From positions 62,001-126,000 of the forward strand of contig JAUYTU010000018.1 in NCBI GenBank assembly GCA_030694975.1: a DNA stretch of 64,000 nucleotides, written 5' to 3'. The notes beneath the pieces are model-generated. The model was not told the DNA's origin and made no database searches. It worked only from the letters and a program-made list of their open reading frames with translations. Origin of the DNA: Erysipelotrichaceae bacterium. GTDB taxonomy: Bacteria; Bacillota_I; Bacilli_A; Erysipelotrichales; Erysipelotrichaceae. Below, piece by piece: positions 42,689 to 51,276 of this stretch (the first letter of the stretch is position 1; every line of letters begins with the position of its first letter). Both the position numbers and the translations under genes were made by a program.

Positions 42689-43234
42689 ATGAAAATAATA
42701 CTAAAAAAGTCGTTTTGTCTTGTTGTTTCTTTTTTTTATTTGTTTTTTTCTGTTGTTCAGACGAATGCAAGTACGTATGTTAATACTGTATCAGGTTATT
42801 CATATCGTCTTTTTCCGGAGTATACAACAATTAAGGTGCCTAAATCAGTTACTTCAAACAATGAAATTGTAATTAAGTTGAATCAAGCAACGACTGAAAC
42901 TAATAGAATCAAGTTTGCCGAATCTGTTATTGAATTAAAGAGCAATGAAGTAAAACTTGCAAATACGGCAGGATCTTCCGCAGTTTCTGGTATAATTACC
43001 ATCATTATATCATCAGTGTTTCCACCCACAGCTATTGCTGGACTATTAGCTACACTTGGTTATAGTGTAGCTGTTCAAAACATTGGTGTCGAGATAAAAA
43101 AATACCAGAATTATGCGAATCTTTATTATAATTCTTTGTATCCTTATCGCCAAATTGCGCCTGATCCGACTTGCTATTTCAATGGATATGTATGGATGTG
43201 TCCATTTGGTCAAATGGAGATAAGTCATGATTAG
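42689..43234 (+). CDS. Secreted protein of unknown function with a Gly/Ala-rich hydrophobic segment
   Basis: A 181-residue protein I do not recognise. It has a signal peptide (KKSFCLVVSFFYLFFSVVQ, likely cleavage after QTNA near residue 27), then about 70 polar residues with many Thr, Val, Asn and Lys. Residues about 95-132 are hydrophobic and Gly/Ala/Ser-rich with a central PP, like a membrane-inserting hairpin. A Tyr-rich tail with two Cys (DPTCYFNGYVWMCPFG) follows. GGGAGG precedes the ATG. The gene is visibly more AT-rich than its flanks. It overlaps the next gene by 8 nt. A pore-forming or bacteriocin-like role is possible but only a guess. Confidence 0.65.
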   Translation: MKIILKKSFCLVVSFFYLFFSVVQTNASTYVNTVSGYSYRLFPEYTTIKVPKSVTSNNEIVIKLNQATTETNRIKFAESVIELKSNEVKLANTAGSSAVSGIITIIISSVFPPTAIAGLLATLGYSVAVQNIGVEIKKYQNYANLYYNSLYPYRQIAPDPTCYFNGYVWMCPFGQMEISHD

Positions 43235-43472
43235 TTCTTTATTGATATTTGGTGATCTCTGGACAAGGATTAGCGATATTGGATTCTTAATCTTGTTTAA
43301 TATTGCAATATTATTGTTTATGATTTTATTTTTTGGTTGGAAGTACATTTTTAAGAAGAACAATTTAAGAAAATGGGAAAGAGAAGTTTGGTTATTAATC
43401 GTAATATTTACCATTATTGCTTTAGGAACTTTTGTGAAAATTTATTTTGATTTTCCTGAATTTTTTAGTTAG
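43227..43472 (+). CDS. Small two-helix membrane protein of unknown function
   Basis: An 81-residue protein with two hydrophobic helices (about 14-38 and 52-71) separated by a basic loop, FKKNNLRKWERE. It overlaps the secreted-protein gene by 8 nt (ATGATTAG) and has GGAGAT upstream inside that gene. Size, topology and coupling are like those of immunity or accessory proteins of secreted toxins, but no sequence family is recognisable. AT-rich like its partner. Confidence 0.6.
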   Translation: MISSLLIFGDLWTRISDIGFLILFNIAILLFMILFFGWKYIFKKNNLRKWEREVWLLIVIFTIIALGTFVKIYFDFPEFFS

Positions 43473-43514
43473 AAATATGTAACTTAAGAGATTGGCACAT
43501 GTGGTTAACACCAA

Positions 43515-43695
43515 TAAGTTAAATTTGACTATGTCATTTCCCGTGATAAGGATATGATTGGCAAGGCAGATCGTTCCATCATTCTGCTTGATATTAGTCA
43601 AACATCAACTTACTATCAATATTTCTGTGCTTAGAATTCAACTTATTTACATTTAACTATATGGAATCATGCACGGGACAACGTATAAATGACAT
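43515..43695. repeat. Decayed DNA with nested inverted repeats
   Basis: ATGTCATTT (43531-43539) is matched inverted by AAATGACAT (43687-43695); CCCGTG (43540-43545) by CACGGG (43672-43677); AGTTAAAT (43518-43525) by ATTTAACT (43651-43658). The outer repeats enclose about 165 bp. This may be the remnant of a small mobile element or a large imperfect hairpin. No transposase is recognisable. Confidence 0.45.
43521..43634 (+). pseudogene. Possible gene fragment of unknown origin
   Basis: A 37-codon open stretch without a start or ribosome binding site ends in TAG. It reads KFDYVISRDKDMIGKADR at its beginning and its base composition is less AT-rich than the surroundings. Stops lie directly upstream in frame. 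It may be a relic of a lost gene, but chance cannot be excluded. Confidence 0.25.
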
Positions 43696-43729
43696 GAAAA
43701 ATAGAAAGTTCGAACTGAACTTTCTATTT
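43695..43729 (-). terminator. Terminator of rqcH
   Basis: A 12-bp stem, AAATAGAAAGTT with AACTTTCTATTT, overlaps the stop codon; on the minus strand it runs into TTTTT. Confidence 0.85.
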
Positions 43730-45352
43730 CCTTTGCAACCACGACTGAATCAGACTTGCATCCGGATCAATAAAGATTGTTTTATAGTTTGAGATCCTTA
43801 CCAAACCGGCAACCGATTTAGGGATCTTTTTTATGTTTTTGACTTGCGTGTAATTCACCGGCACACTGGAAGAGTGGCGGGCTTTGGAGTAGTAGGCGGC
43901 TAAGTGAGCGGATGCCCGGATAACCTCTTCATCAAAGTTATCGGTCTGGACAATGACATGTGCGCCATGAGTATCCTTGGCATGAAACCACCAATCATCC
44001 TTTCTGCCGAGTTTGAAGGAGAGAAAGTCGTTTTGAAGGTTGTTTTTACCGACATAGATCGTGGTATGGTCATTGAATTTGATGGTTAAGTAGTTGGGCT
44101 TGATTTCCTTTTGTTTTCGAATCTTCGACACCACGGCTGGCATATAACCGCGTTTCGCAAGTTCTTGGCGGATTTCCTTGGCGTCTTGCACATCCGCAAT
44201 TTCGAGTTGTTGTTGGAGGGCTTCGAAATACGTGATTTCCTCTTGGCACAAATCGATTTGATTTTGAATGTGTGGCTGACCGCTGTGACCTTTTTGATAC
44301 TTTTGAAACAGTTTCTTCGCGTTGGCTTTGACATCCAATTTAGGGTCAAGGGGAATCGTAATCATTCCTTCGCCATCAAAACGTTCGAATGTAACTTCTT
44401 TTGCGCCTTTCGTGACTTGTTGAGGGTAGGTGTACAGATAGTCACCCATCTCACGCCACTTCTCACAGTCCAACGCTTCATCCAAGGCGTGATACAATTT
44501 AGGTAACTTCGCTTTATATTTCTTCAACTCGCGGTTAACCAGTTTGAAACTGTCGCCGGTCTGTTGTTTGATGCGTTCTTTCTGTTCGGACTGATAATAC
44601 ACTTCATCCAGTCCTTGCATCAGCGGATAGGAAATGGAGGGAAGTTGCTTGTGTGTCAGTGGGATGCAATGAAAAAGATGATGATCAATGACGAAAAGTT
44701 GATTGCTTGATTGTATTTCTTTGAAGATATCGTTAAAGGTTTGACCTTTTTGCATACGATACTGAATCTCAGCTGACAGAATTGGTGATATCCCGTGATA
44801 GCTCTTGGAAAAGTCGAGGTGAGCATCTTCGGTATCACTTTGAAAGGGATCTTCCTTATCTCCGGCATCCGGTAGCTTATAAATCGCGCCGGGTTGAATG
44901 GTCCGCTTGGTATTTTCAAAAGGTGGAATCCGTTTGAGCGCATCCAAAATCCGATCTTCCTCAAGTAAGATTACATTGGCATATTTTCCCATCAGTTCAA
45001 CCGCAATGGTTCGTGTAGTTAAATCACCTAAGTCATTACGAGTCTCAACACTCAGATGAACGATGCGGTCATAACCGATCTGCTCGATTTGTTTAATCAA
45101 GCCGCCTTCAATGTGCTTGCGCAACAACATGACAAAATGACTTGGTTCTTCTGGAGTACTGTAAGGCATATCTGAAAATTGCAGGCGGTTGTACACCGAA
45201 TGGCAAGATATAATCAGATTGTATTTCTTGTGGTTAAAGCATTGGAAAATGATTTCCGTCTGCGATACCTGATAGATTTTATTGATGCGCAGTGGCAATG
45301 CCATCTTTAACTGAATTGTCAACCGGTTTAAAAGTATACCATCCAAAGCCAT
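43724..45352 (-). CDS. rqcH: RqcH / NFACT family protein (fibronectin-binding protein A homologue)
   Basis: A 542-residue NFACT protein of full length. The N-terminal NFACT-N domain (about 1-200) has the conserved Asp-Arg pair in IGYDRIVHL. HhH and long coiled-coil regions (about 210-410) follow, then NFACT-R (about 425-530) with DDWWFHAKDTHGAHVI. RqcH binds stalled 50S subunits with peptidyl-tRNA and adds C-terminal Ala tails for protein quality control; older annotations call it fibronectin-binding. The ATG at 45352 is supported by an AGGA site and by family alignment; an upstream frame start lies before the promoter. Confidence 0.93.
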   Translation of the reverse strand: MALDGILLNRLTIQLKMALPLRINKIYQVSQTEIIFQCFNHKKYNLIISCHSVYNRLQFSDMPYSTPEEPSHFVMLLRKHIEGGLIKQIEQIGYDRIVHLSVETRNDLGDLTTRTIAVELMGKYANVILLEEDRILDALKRIPPFENTKRTIQPGAIYKLPDAGDKEDPFQSDTEDAHLDFSKSYHGISPILSAEIQYRMQKGQTFNDIFKEIQSSNQLFVIDHHLFHCIPLTHKQLPSISYPLMQGLDEVYYQSEQKERIKQQTGDSFKLVNRELKKYKAKLPKLYHALDEALDCEKWREMGDYLYTYPQQVTKGAKEVTFERFDGEGMITIPLDPKLDVKANAKKLFQKYQKGHSGQPHIQNQIDLCQEEITYFEALQQQLEIADVQDAKEIRQELAKRGYMPAVVSKIRKQKEIKPNYLTIKFNDHTTIYVGKNNLQNDFLSFKLGRKDDWWFHAKDTHGAHVIVQTDNFDEEVIRASAHLAAYYSKARHSSSVPVNYTQVKNIKKIPKSVAGLVRISNYKTIFIDPDASLIQSWLQRK

Positions 45353-45377
45353 AAATGTGTCCTGCTTTCCAAAAAAC

Positions 45378-45386
45378 ATTATAACA
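45378..45386 (-). promoter_or_regulatory. Extended -10 promoter of rqcH
   Basis: On the minus strand TGTTATAAT is an extended -10 with a perfect TATAAT at 45378-45383. It diverges from the gmk promoter immediately beside it. Confidence 0.6.
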
Positions 45387-45389
45387 TAT

Positions 45390-45418
45390 TTGACATCGTG
45401 GGTGGTTGTGAGTATCAT
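45390..45418 (+). promoter_or_regulatory. Promoter of gmk
   Basis: A perfect TTGACA and TATCAT are 17 bp apart. The predicted transcript start, about 45425, lies downstream of the first in-frame ATG (45421). Confidence 0.75.
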
Positions 45419-45438
45419 TAATGAAAGGACCGGTGATT

Positions 45439-46017
45439 ATGATGAAAAGAGGCCTTTTAGTCGTATTGAGCGGACCAAGCGGGGTGGGCAAAGGCACCAT
45501 CCGTGACTTGTTCATCCGTCGACCTGAATTAAACTTAACTTTCTCGATATCGATGGCAACCCGCAACAAACGGGCGATGGAGACGGACGGTGTCGATTAT
45601 TATTTTGTGAGCAAAGAGCGCTTTGAGAGTGCGATTGCCAATGATGAGTTGCTTGAATGGGCAGAATTTGTCGGTAACTTCTACGGAACGCCGTTGGCCG
45701 AGGTTGAGCGTTTGCGTCAACAGGGCAAAAACGTACTGTTAGAGATCGAAGTTCAGGGAGCTATCCAGATTAAAGAAAAATGTCCGGATGCCCTAACGAT
45801 CTTCATCGTTCCGCCCAGTATGGATGAGTTGGAGCGTCGCATTCGCGGACGTCGCAGTGAACCGGAAGAGATTGTTCAGCAACGTCTGAACAAGGCATCC
45901 AAAGAGATGGAACTGACCGGGCAATATCGTTATGTGGTATGTAACGAAGACCCACAGTTGGCCGCCGATATCATATCGGTCATCATCAAACGTCACATGG
46001 AAGTGGTTAATGGTTAG
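45439..46017 (+). CDS. gmk: Guanylate kinase
   Basis: A 192-residue kinase that phosphorylates GMP to GDP with ATP. P-loop SGPSGVGKGT near residue 10, the GMP-binding SMATRNKRAMETDGVDYYFV near 38 (usually S-x-T-T-R), and the lid RIRGRRSE near 135 are visible. I start at 45439 because the promoter places transcription start after the earlier ATG at 45421, and AAAGGA lies 9 bases before. In most Bacillota rpoZ follows gmk; here priA follows directly. Confidence 0.93.
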   Translation: MMKRGLLVVLSGPSGVGKGTIRDLFIRRPELNLTFSISMATRNKRAMETDGVDYYFVSKERFESAIANDELLEWAEFVGNFYGTPLAEVERLRQQGKNVLLEIEVQGAIQIKEKCPDALTIFIVPPSMDELERRIRGRRSEPEEIVQQRLNKASKEMELTGQYRYVVCNEDPQLAADIISVIIKRHMEVVNG

Positions 46018-46028
46018 CCACTTTTTTT
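46001..46028 (+). terminator. Terminator after gmk
   Basis: AAGTGG and CCACTT pair around an 11-nt loop that includes the stop codon, followed by seven T. Confidence 0.72.
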
Positions 46029-46029
46029 G

Positions 46030-46058
46030 TTCGGACAAGCGATACAGTAGTGTATAAT
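46030..46058 (+). promoter_or_regulatory. Probable promoter of priA
   Basis: A perfect TATAAT at 46053-46058 has a weak TTCGGA 17 bp upstream. Confidence 0.5.
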
Positions 46059-46076
46059 AGATGCAGGGGGAACCGT

Positions 46077-48215
46077 ATGTACTATATTGACGTTTGGGTT
46101 GAACATCCGTTGGGATTAGACGCACCGCTGACCTATCGGTGTCCTTTTGAGCATGTCGAAAAAGGCATGCGCGTCACCGTTTCCCTCAACCGCCAAGCCG
46201 TCGTCGGAATCGTCAGTAACGTGAATGTAAAGGTACCTGAGGGAATCGATGTCAAAGATGTTTTATCGGTTCTTGATGAAGAACCCGTCATCAATGAAGA
46301 ATTGAATGAGCTTGCTTTATGGATGGCGATTGACACCTTATGCGACCCCATTCTGTGCTATAAAACCATCTTACCGCCGGTATTGAAACCACAATCATCG
46401 TCCCAAAAAGCGAAGATCGAGAAATGGCTGATCGCGGTTGAGGGAGAGTTTGAGTTAACATTGAAACAACGCGAAATCGTTGATGAGATTTTGCTTTCTG
46501 GCGAAGTTTTGTACTCAACCGTCAAATCCGCCTCTATTCGCGATAAACTGATCGAAAAAGGAGCACTGCGTATTGAAGTGCGTGAAGTTACCTACCGCAA
46601 AAGTTTGAAAAAGGGTTCAGAATCGTCACTTATCCTTTCGGATGCCCAACGCACCGTCGTTGATGGAATCGACTTGAATGAAACTAGTGTCAACTGTATA
46701 TTCGGAGCTACCGGCAGCGGAAAAACCGAAATATACATGCGGATCGCTGATAAAGTACTTACGCTGGGTAAGCAGGTGATTTTGCTTGTTCCCGAAATAT
46801 CCCTCACCCCCCAAATGCTCGATCGCTTTTACAAGCGCTTTGGGGATGATATCATCGTCTATCACTCCCACTTAACGCCTCAACAACGTTACATCCAGTA
46901 CATGCGCGCTAAGAACCAACAGGCATCGATTGCGATCGGAACACGCTCTGCCATCTTTTTGCCCTTTGAAAACTTGGGTTGCATCATCCTCGATGAAGAA
47001 CACGATAGCAGTTTCAAACAAGACAAAGCACCGTTCTACCATGCCCGTGACATCGCGATTCATCGAGGCGAAACCTTTCAATGTCCGGTGATTTTGGGAT
47101 CAGCGACCCCGGCGATGGAAACGTATGCGCGTGCCTTAAAAGGGGTTTATCGACTGTTTACCTTAAATCAACGCATTACCAGTGATATGGCCAAAGTGAC
47201 TTTGGTCGATACCCGTCAGCTGTTGCGTCAACGCAAAAACAACGAACTGAGCGAGGTCTTGCTTGAGGGGATAAAATCGCGTCTTGAACTTAAACAACAA
47301 GTCATCCTGTTGCTCAATCGCAGGGGATATATGCCCATACTAACCTGTAAACAATGTGATTCGGTAGCCATGTGTCCCAATTGCGATGTATCCCTGGCCT
47401 ATCATAAAGCCGGCCAGAAAGCCACGTGTCATGTGTGTGGTTACACGCAGATCAAACTGGTATGCACCGCGTGTGGCAGTACACAGTGGCAGGGATCGGG
47501 ATTTGCGACTCAACGACTGGAAGAACAATTGAAAACTCAATTTCCATCCGCACGAATCTTGCGCATGGATGCTGATACGACCCGCAAGACCGACGGTCAT
47601 GCGACTCTTCTTAATGCCTTTGCCAAAGGTGAGGCTGATATATTGTTAGGAACACAGATGATAGCCAAGGGATTGGACATACCCAATGTGACCCTGGTCG
47701 GCATCTTACAAGGGGACGCAGCGTTGGGACGACCGGACTATCGCAGCATTGAGAATACCTTTGCGATGATGGTTCAGGCTGCCGGACGCAGCGGTCGCTC
47801 GACTCTGGGTGGTGAAGTCATCATTCAGGCCTTCGATGTGCGTCACTACGCCGTACAATATGCCCGCAATCAGGATTATGTTTCCTTCTTCAATCACGAA
47901 ATGAAATATCGTCATCAGGGTCAGTACCCGCCGTATACCTATCTGATAGCTATTACAGTGTCCGATGAGGATTGGGATAAAGCTCGTAGTTTGGCGGTCG
48001 ATGTTGCATCACGCTGCCGGAGTGATGAGTCTTTTAAAACCCTGGGACCCGCCGATTTAGGTAAAATCAAAGGGAAGTTCCGCTTTCGGATCGTTTGTAA
48101 AGGCAAAGATCTTGTGGGGATGAAATCATTTGTCCGACAAGAAATTATGCCTGTTAAACGTAAGAGCGGAAAAACGCAGATCAGTATCAATGTATCGCCC
48201 ATGGGCTTGCAGTAA
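46077..48215 (+). CDS. priA: Primosomal protein N' (replication restart helicase)
   Basis: A 712-residue 3'-5' DNA helicase. The N-terminal DNA-binding domain begins YYIDVWVEHPLG. The helicase core has Walker A GATGSGKTE near residue 213 and DEAH-like LDEEHD near 308. Eight zinc-binding Cys occur in the CKQCDSVAMCPNCD / CHVCG / CTACGS cluster near 425-470. It reloads the replisome at stalled forks. The ATG at 46077 follows GGGGGAA; an earlier in-frame Met lies at the promoter. Confidence 0.95.
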   Translation: MYYIDVWVEHPLGLDAPLTYRCPFEHVEKGMRVTVSLNRQAVVGIVSNVNVKVPEGIDVKDVLSVLDEEPVINEELNELALWMAIDTLCDPILCYKTILPPVLKPQSSSQKAKIEKWLIAVEGEFELTLKQREIVDEILLSGEVLYSTVKSASIRDKLIEKGALRIEVREVTYRKSLKKGSESSLILSDAQRTVVDGIDLNETSVNCIFGATGSGKTEIYMRIADKVLTLGKQVILLVPEISLTPQMLDRFYKRFGDDIIVYHSHLTPQQRYIQYMRAKNQQASIAIGTRSAIFLPFENLGCIILDEEHDSSFKQDKAPFYHARDIAIHRGETFQCPVILGSATPAMETYARALKGVYRLFTLNQRITSDMAKVTLVDTRQLLRQRKNNELSEVLLEGIKSRLELKQQVILLLNRRGYMPILTCKQCDSVAMCPNCDVSLAYHKAGQKATCHVCGYTQIKLVCTACGSTQWQGSGFATQRLEEQLKTQFPSARILRMDADTTRKTDGHATLLNAFAKGEADILLGTQMIAKGLDIPNVTLVGILQGDAALGRPDYRSIENTFAMMVQAAGRSGRSTLGGEVIIQAFDVRHYAVQYARNQDYVSFFNHEMKYRHQGQYPPYTYLIAITVSDEDWDKARSLAVDVASRCRSDESFKTLGPADLGKIKGKFRFRIVCKGKDLVGMKSFVRQEIMPVKRKSGKTQISINVSPMGLQ

Positions 48216-48226
48216 GGAGGAAATTT

Positions 48227-49471
48227 ATGATCGCAAGAGAAGAAGCTTATCACATACTTACGCAAGTCGTCGTCCATAAACAATACGCCAATTTGCTGTT
48301 AAAAAATTGCAAAGGGGATCCGGTGGATATGCCGCTGATCACACGCATTGTCTATGGCACATTGCAACATTACCGTTATCTTGAATATCAGTGGAGCGAC
48401 CTTGTCAGTAAGCGTCCACCCGAAGAAATTGTGGTCCTTATTAGTATGTCCGTGTATCAACGTTACATGATGGACAAAATCCCGCCGTATGCCATTATCA
48501 ACGAGGCGGTCAGTATTGCCAAAAAGAATCTCAAAGGGCAATATGCCGGTTTGGTTAATGCGATTTTGCGTCAGGTATTGACCCGTCACAGCCGTCCGGT
48601 ATTTATGGAAAACAAAGCCGAGCAACTCGCCATCGAGACCAGTCATCCGGTATGGTTGGTACATATGTGGCGTAAGCAGTTGGGCGATGAAGCCACGGAG
48701 ACCATCTGTCATAAAAACAACCTGACACCGCCTTTGTATGTGCGGGTAAATACGCTTTTGTCGGATATGGATGAAGTAATGAAATCTGAATTGTTTACTG
48801 TATCCGATGAGAAGTTAGGATCATTGATCGCATTGCCAAAAGTTGTCAAACACGAGATCTTTACTTCCGGAAAAGTCATGATTCAAGACGAAAACAGTCA
48901 GCGCGTGTGTGTATTTGCGGATGTAAAACCTGGTGAGAAGGTGTTGGATGTGTGCAGTGCCCCAGGAACCAAAACCGTTCAGTTAGCTGCCATGATGCAA
49001 AATCAGGGTAGTATCTTAGCGTTGGACATTCACTCGCACCGCATCAAACTGGTCGAACAGTTGATTGAAAAAAGCGGAGCGACCATCATTGAGACGAAAG
49101 TAGCGGACGCGACCAACTTACCTCAATCGATTAAAGAATCGTTGTTTGATACGGTTCTGATTGATGCACCATGCAGCGGACTGGGTGTATTGCGTCGCAA
49201 ACCGGACATCAAAATGACGATTCAACCGGCGGATCTGGATGGCATTCAGAAACTTCAAGAGTCGATCCTGAATGAGACAAGTTCTTGTGTTAAGGTTGGC
49301 GGTCATTTGGTGTATGCGACCTGTACGATCAATAAAAAGGAAAATCAATTGCAAGTCCAAAGTTTCCTTTCAACGCATCCTCAGTTTGAGTTGGTCGACC
49401 AACAACAATATTTGCCTCATCAAAACGATGGTGATGGATTTTATATGGCAAAACTTATCAGAGTGCAATAA
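48227..49471 (+). CDS. rsmB: 16S rRNA (cytosine967-C5)-methyltransferase
   Basis: A 414-residue enzyme. An N-terminal NusB-like RNA-binding domain (about 1-130) is followed by a SAM-dependent methyltransferase domain. Motif I is DVCSAPGTKT near residue 243; motif IV DAPCSGLG near 309 has one catalytic Cys and motif VI ATCTINKKEN near 362 has the other. It follows priA by 11 bp with AAGGAGG. The formyltransferase gene fmt, usually between priA and rsmB in this cluster, is absent. Confidence 0.94.
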   Translation: MIAREEAYHILTQVVVHKQYANLLLKNCKGDPVDMPLITRIVYGTLQHYRYLEYQWSDLVSKRPPEEIVVLISMSVYQRYMMDKIPPYAIINEAVSIAKKNLKGQYAGLVNAILRQVLTRHSRPVFMENKAEQLAIETSHPVWLVHMWRKQLGDEATETICHKNNLTPPLYVRVNTLLSDMDEVMKSELFTVSDEKLGSLIALPKVVKHEIFTSGKVMIQDENSQRVCVFADVKPGEKVLDVCSAPGTKTVQLAAMMQNQGSILALDIHSHRIKLVEQLIEKSGATIIETKVADATNLPQSIKESLFDTVLIDAPCSGLGVLRRKPDIKMTIQPADLDGIQKLQESILNETSSCVKVGGHLVYATCTINKKENQLQVQSFLSTHPQFELVDQQQYLPHQNDGDGFYMAKLIRVQ

Positions 49472-49499
49472 TTATGGTAAAATATGCTTTGGTGATGCA

Positions 49500-50537
49500 A
49501 TGAAAACACTTTATGACTACACCTATGACCAATTGGGTGAGCTGATGCTTGAAATTGGTGAAAAGAAATATCGCGGTCAACAGCTCTTTGAATGGCTATA
49601 TCGCAAACGCGTCACAGCTTTTGATGATATGAGTGATATTTCGGTAAAATTGAAAATCTGGCTAAATGAACATGTGCAACTGTCACCGATCACGCTGAAA
49701 ACGCGTCAGGTCGCGGCCGATGGCACAGTGAAATATTTGTTTGCGATGGAAGATGGAGCTCTGTGTGAAACGGTGCTGATGCACTACAGTTACGGTAAAA
49801 GCCTGTGTGTCTCCTCGCAAATCGGCTGCAACATGGGTTGCACTTTTTGTGCATCCGGCTTACTGAAAAAAACCCGCAACCTAAGCAGCGGGGAAATGGT
49901 GGCACAAGTACTCTTTGTTCAGCAGGAGTTGGATAAAGAGCAGGAAAGAGTCAGTCATGTGGTTGTGATGGGAACGGGCGAACCGTTTGATAACTATGAC
50001 AACGTCTTACGCTTTCTCTACACCATCAATCATGACCGTGGTTTGGCCATCGGTGCTCGCCATCTGACCGTATCGACTTGTGGCTTGGTGGATGGTATCC
50101 GTAAGTTTGCGCTTGAACCGATTCAAGTCAATCTGGCGATCTCTCTTCATGCACCCAATGATGAGCTTCGAAGCAAACTTATGCCGATCAATCAGGCACA
50201 TCCATTGGACAAACTGATGGAAGCCATGGATTATTATATGTCCAAATCCAACCGTCGGATTACCTATGAGTACATCTTATTACAAGGTGTCAATGATTCA
50301 GATGTTCATGCCCGTCAGTTGGCGGATTTGATTCGGGGTCAAAATGCCTATGTCAACTTAATTCCTTACAATCCCGTGGATGAACACGGATTTAGAAAAG
50401 TCGGGGTCAAAGAAGCGTTGCGTTTCTATGATCAGTTGCATAAAGCCGGCGTAAAATGTACGCTGCGCCAGGAGCATGGAGCCGATATTGATGCGGCTTG
50501 TGGCCAATTACGAGCGAAACATGAAAGGACACGATGA
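49500..50537 (+). CDS. rlmN: 23S rRNA (adenine2503-C2) / tRNA(A37) methyltransferase, radical SAM
   Basis: A 345-residue radical SAM enzyme. The [4Fe-4S] motif is GCNMGCTFCASG near residue 105 (CxxxCxxC). MGTGEPFDNYDNV near 158 is typical, and the methyl-carrying Cys is in the C-terminal KCTLRQEHGADIDAACGQLR. The ATG at 49500 follows GGTGAT; upstream in-frame Met codons are inside rsmB. A possible internal promoter (TTATCA at 49455, TAAAAT at 49478) lies just upstream. Next gene starts one base after its stop. Confidence 0.94.
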   Translation: MKTLYDYTYDQLGELMLEIGEKKYRGQQLFEWLYRKRVTAFDDMSDISVKLKIWLNEHVQLSPITLKTRQVAADGTVKYLFAMEDGALCETVLMHYSYGKSLCVSSQIGCNMGCTFCASGLLKKTRNLSSGEMVAQVLFVQQELDKEQERVSHVVVMGTGEPFDNYDNVLRFLYTINHDRGLAIGARHLTVSTCGLVDGIRKFALEPIQVNLAISLHAPNDELRSKLMPINQAHPLDKLMEAMDYYMSKSNRRITYEYILLQGVNDSDVHARQLADLIRGQNAYVNLIPYNPVDEHGFRKVGVKEALRFYDQLHKAGVKCTLRQEHGADIDAACGQLRAKHERTR

Positions 50538-50538
50538 C

Positions 50539-51276
50539 ATGAACATTGCCGGAGCTACCGATTGCGGCTATATCCGCTCCACCAATCAAGACTGTTATGT
50601 CATTCAACGCATCGAGGATGCGGTTTTAGCTGTGGTTTGCGATGGAATCGGTGGCGCGAGGGCCGGCGATGTCGCATCTTCGATTTCCTGTAAACTCATG
50701 GATGAAGCCTTTGTTAAAAAAATACGCTTTTTGAATAATGATGATGTCAGAGCCTGGTTGAACTTAGCCATCGCTGAAGTCAATCAACACATTGTCAGTC
50801 TATCGCGTCATGTGGAGGACTATCAAGGCATGGGAACGACCATGGTTGCGGTTGTTTTTTCAAAAGACGGTATGATTGCAGCCAATGTCGGAGACAGTCG
50901 GATTTATGGTGTGAATCAACAGCTGGTTCAGTTAAGTGATGATCATTCATTGGTCAATGAGTTGGTCAAACTGGGTAAGGTTAAAAAAGAAGAAGCCAGT
51001 AAACATCCCAATCGCAATATGCTGACCAATGCCATTGGTATCGGCATGCAAATCGATATCGATATATTTGATGTAGATAATGATTTTGACATGATACTGC
51101 TATGCTCAGATGGTGTTCATGGATACATCGAGGAATCAGATATACTGAATACGGTTCATTCAAACCGTGAAGTTCAAGAAAAAGTGAATGTTCTGATCGG
51201 CTTAGCGAACAATGCCGGCGGATATGACAACTCGACCGTCATCTTAGTTGATTTGCGAGGTGATGAACATGAGTGA
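50539..51276 (+). CDS. stp: PP2C-type serine/threonine phosphatase, PrkC partner
   Basis: A 245-residue PPM phosphatase (also called prpC). Metal-binding motifs are visible: TNQDCYVI near residue 16, VVCDGIGGARAGD near 36, GDSRIYG near 120, CSDGVHGY near 193 and GGYDNSTVILVDL at the end. It reverses the signalling of the PASTA kinase encoded next, whose start overlaps by 8 nt. The start chosen has AAAGGA upstream; it lies one base after the rlmN stop. Confidence 0.93.
   Translation: MNIAGATDCGYIRSTNQDCYVIQRIEDAVLAVVCDGIGGARAGDVASSISCKLMDEAFVKKIRFLNNDDVRAWLNLAIAEVNQHIVSLSRHVEDYQGMGTTMVAVVFSKDGMIAANVGDSRIYGVNQQLVQLSDDHSLVNELVKLGKVKKEEASKHPNRNMLTNAIGIGMQIDIDIFDVDNDFDMILLCSDGVHGYIEESDILNTVHSNREVQEKVNVLIGLANNAGGYDNSTVILVDLRGDEHE

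Noticed and set aside
48299-48712. Antisense frame of 137 codons in rsmB
   Set aside because: It is opposite a conserved NusB-like domain with no start signals of its own.
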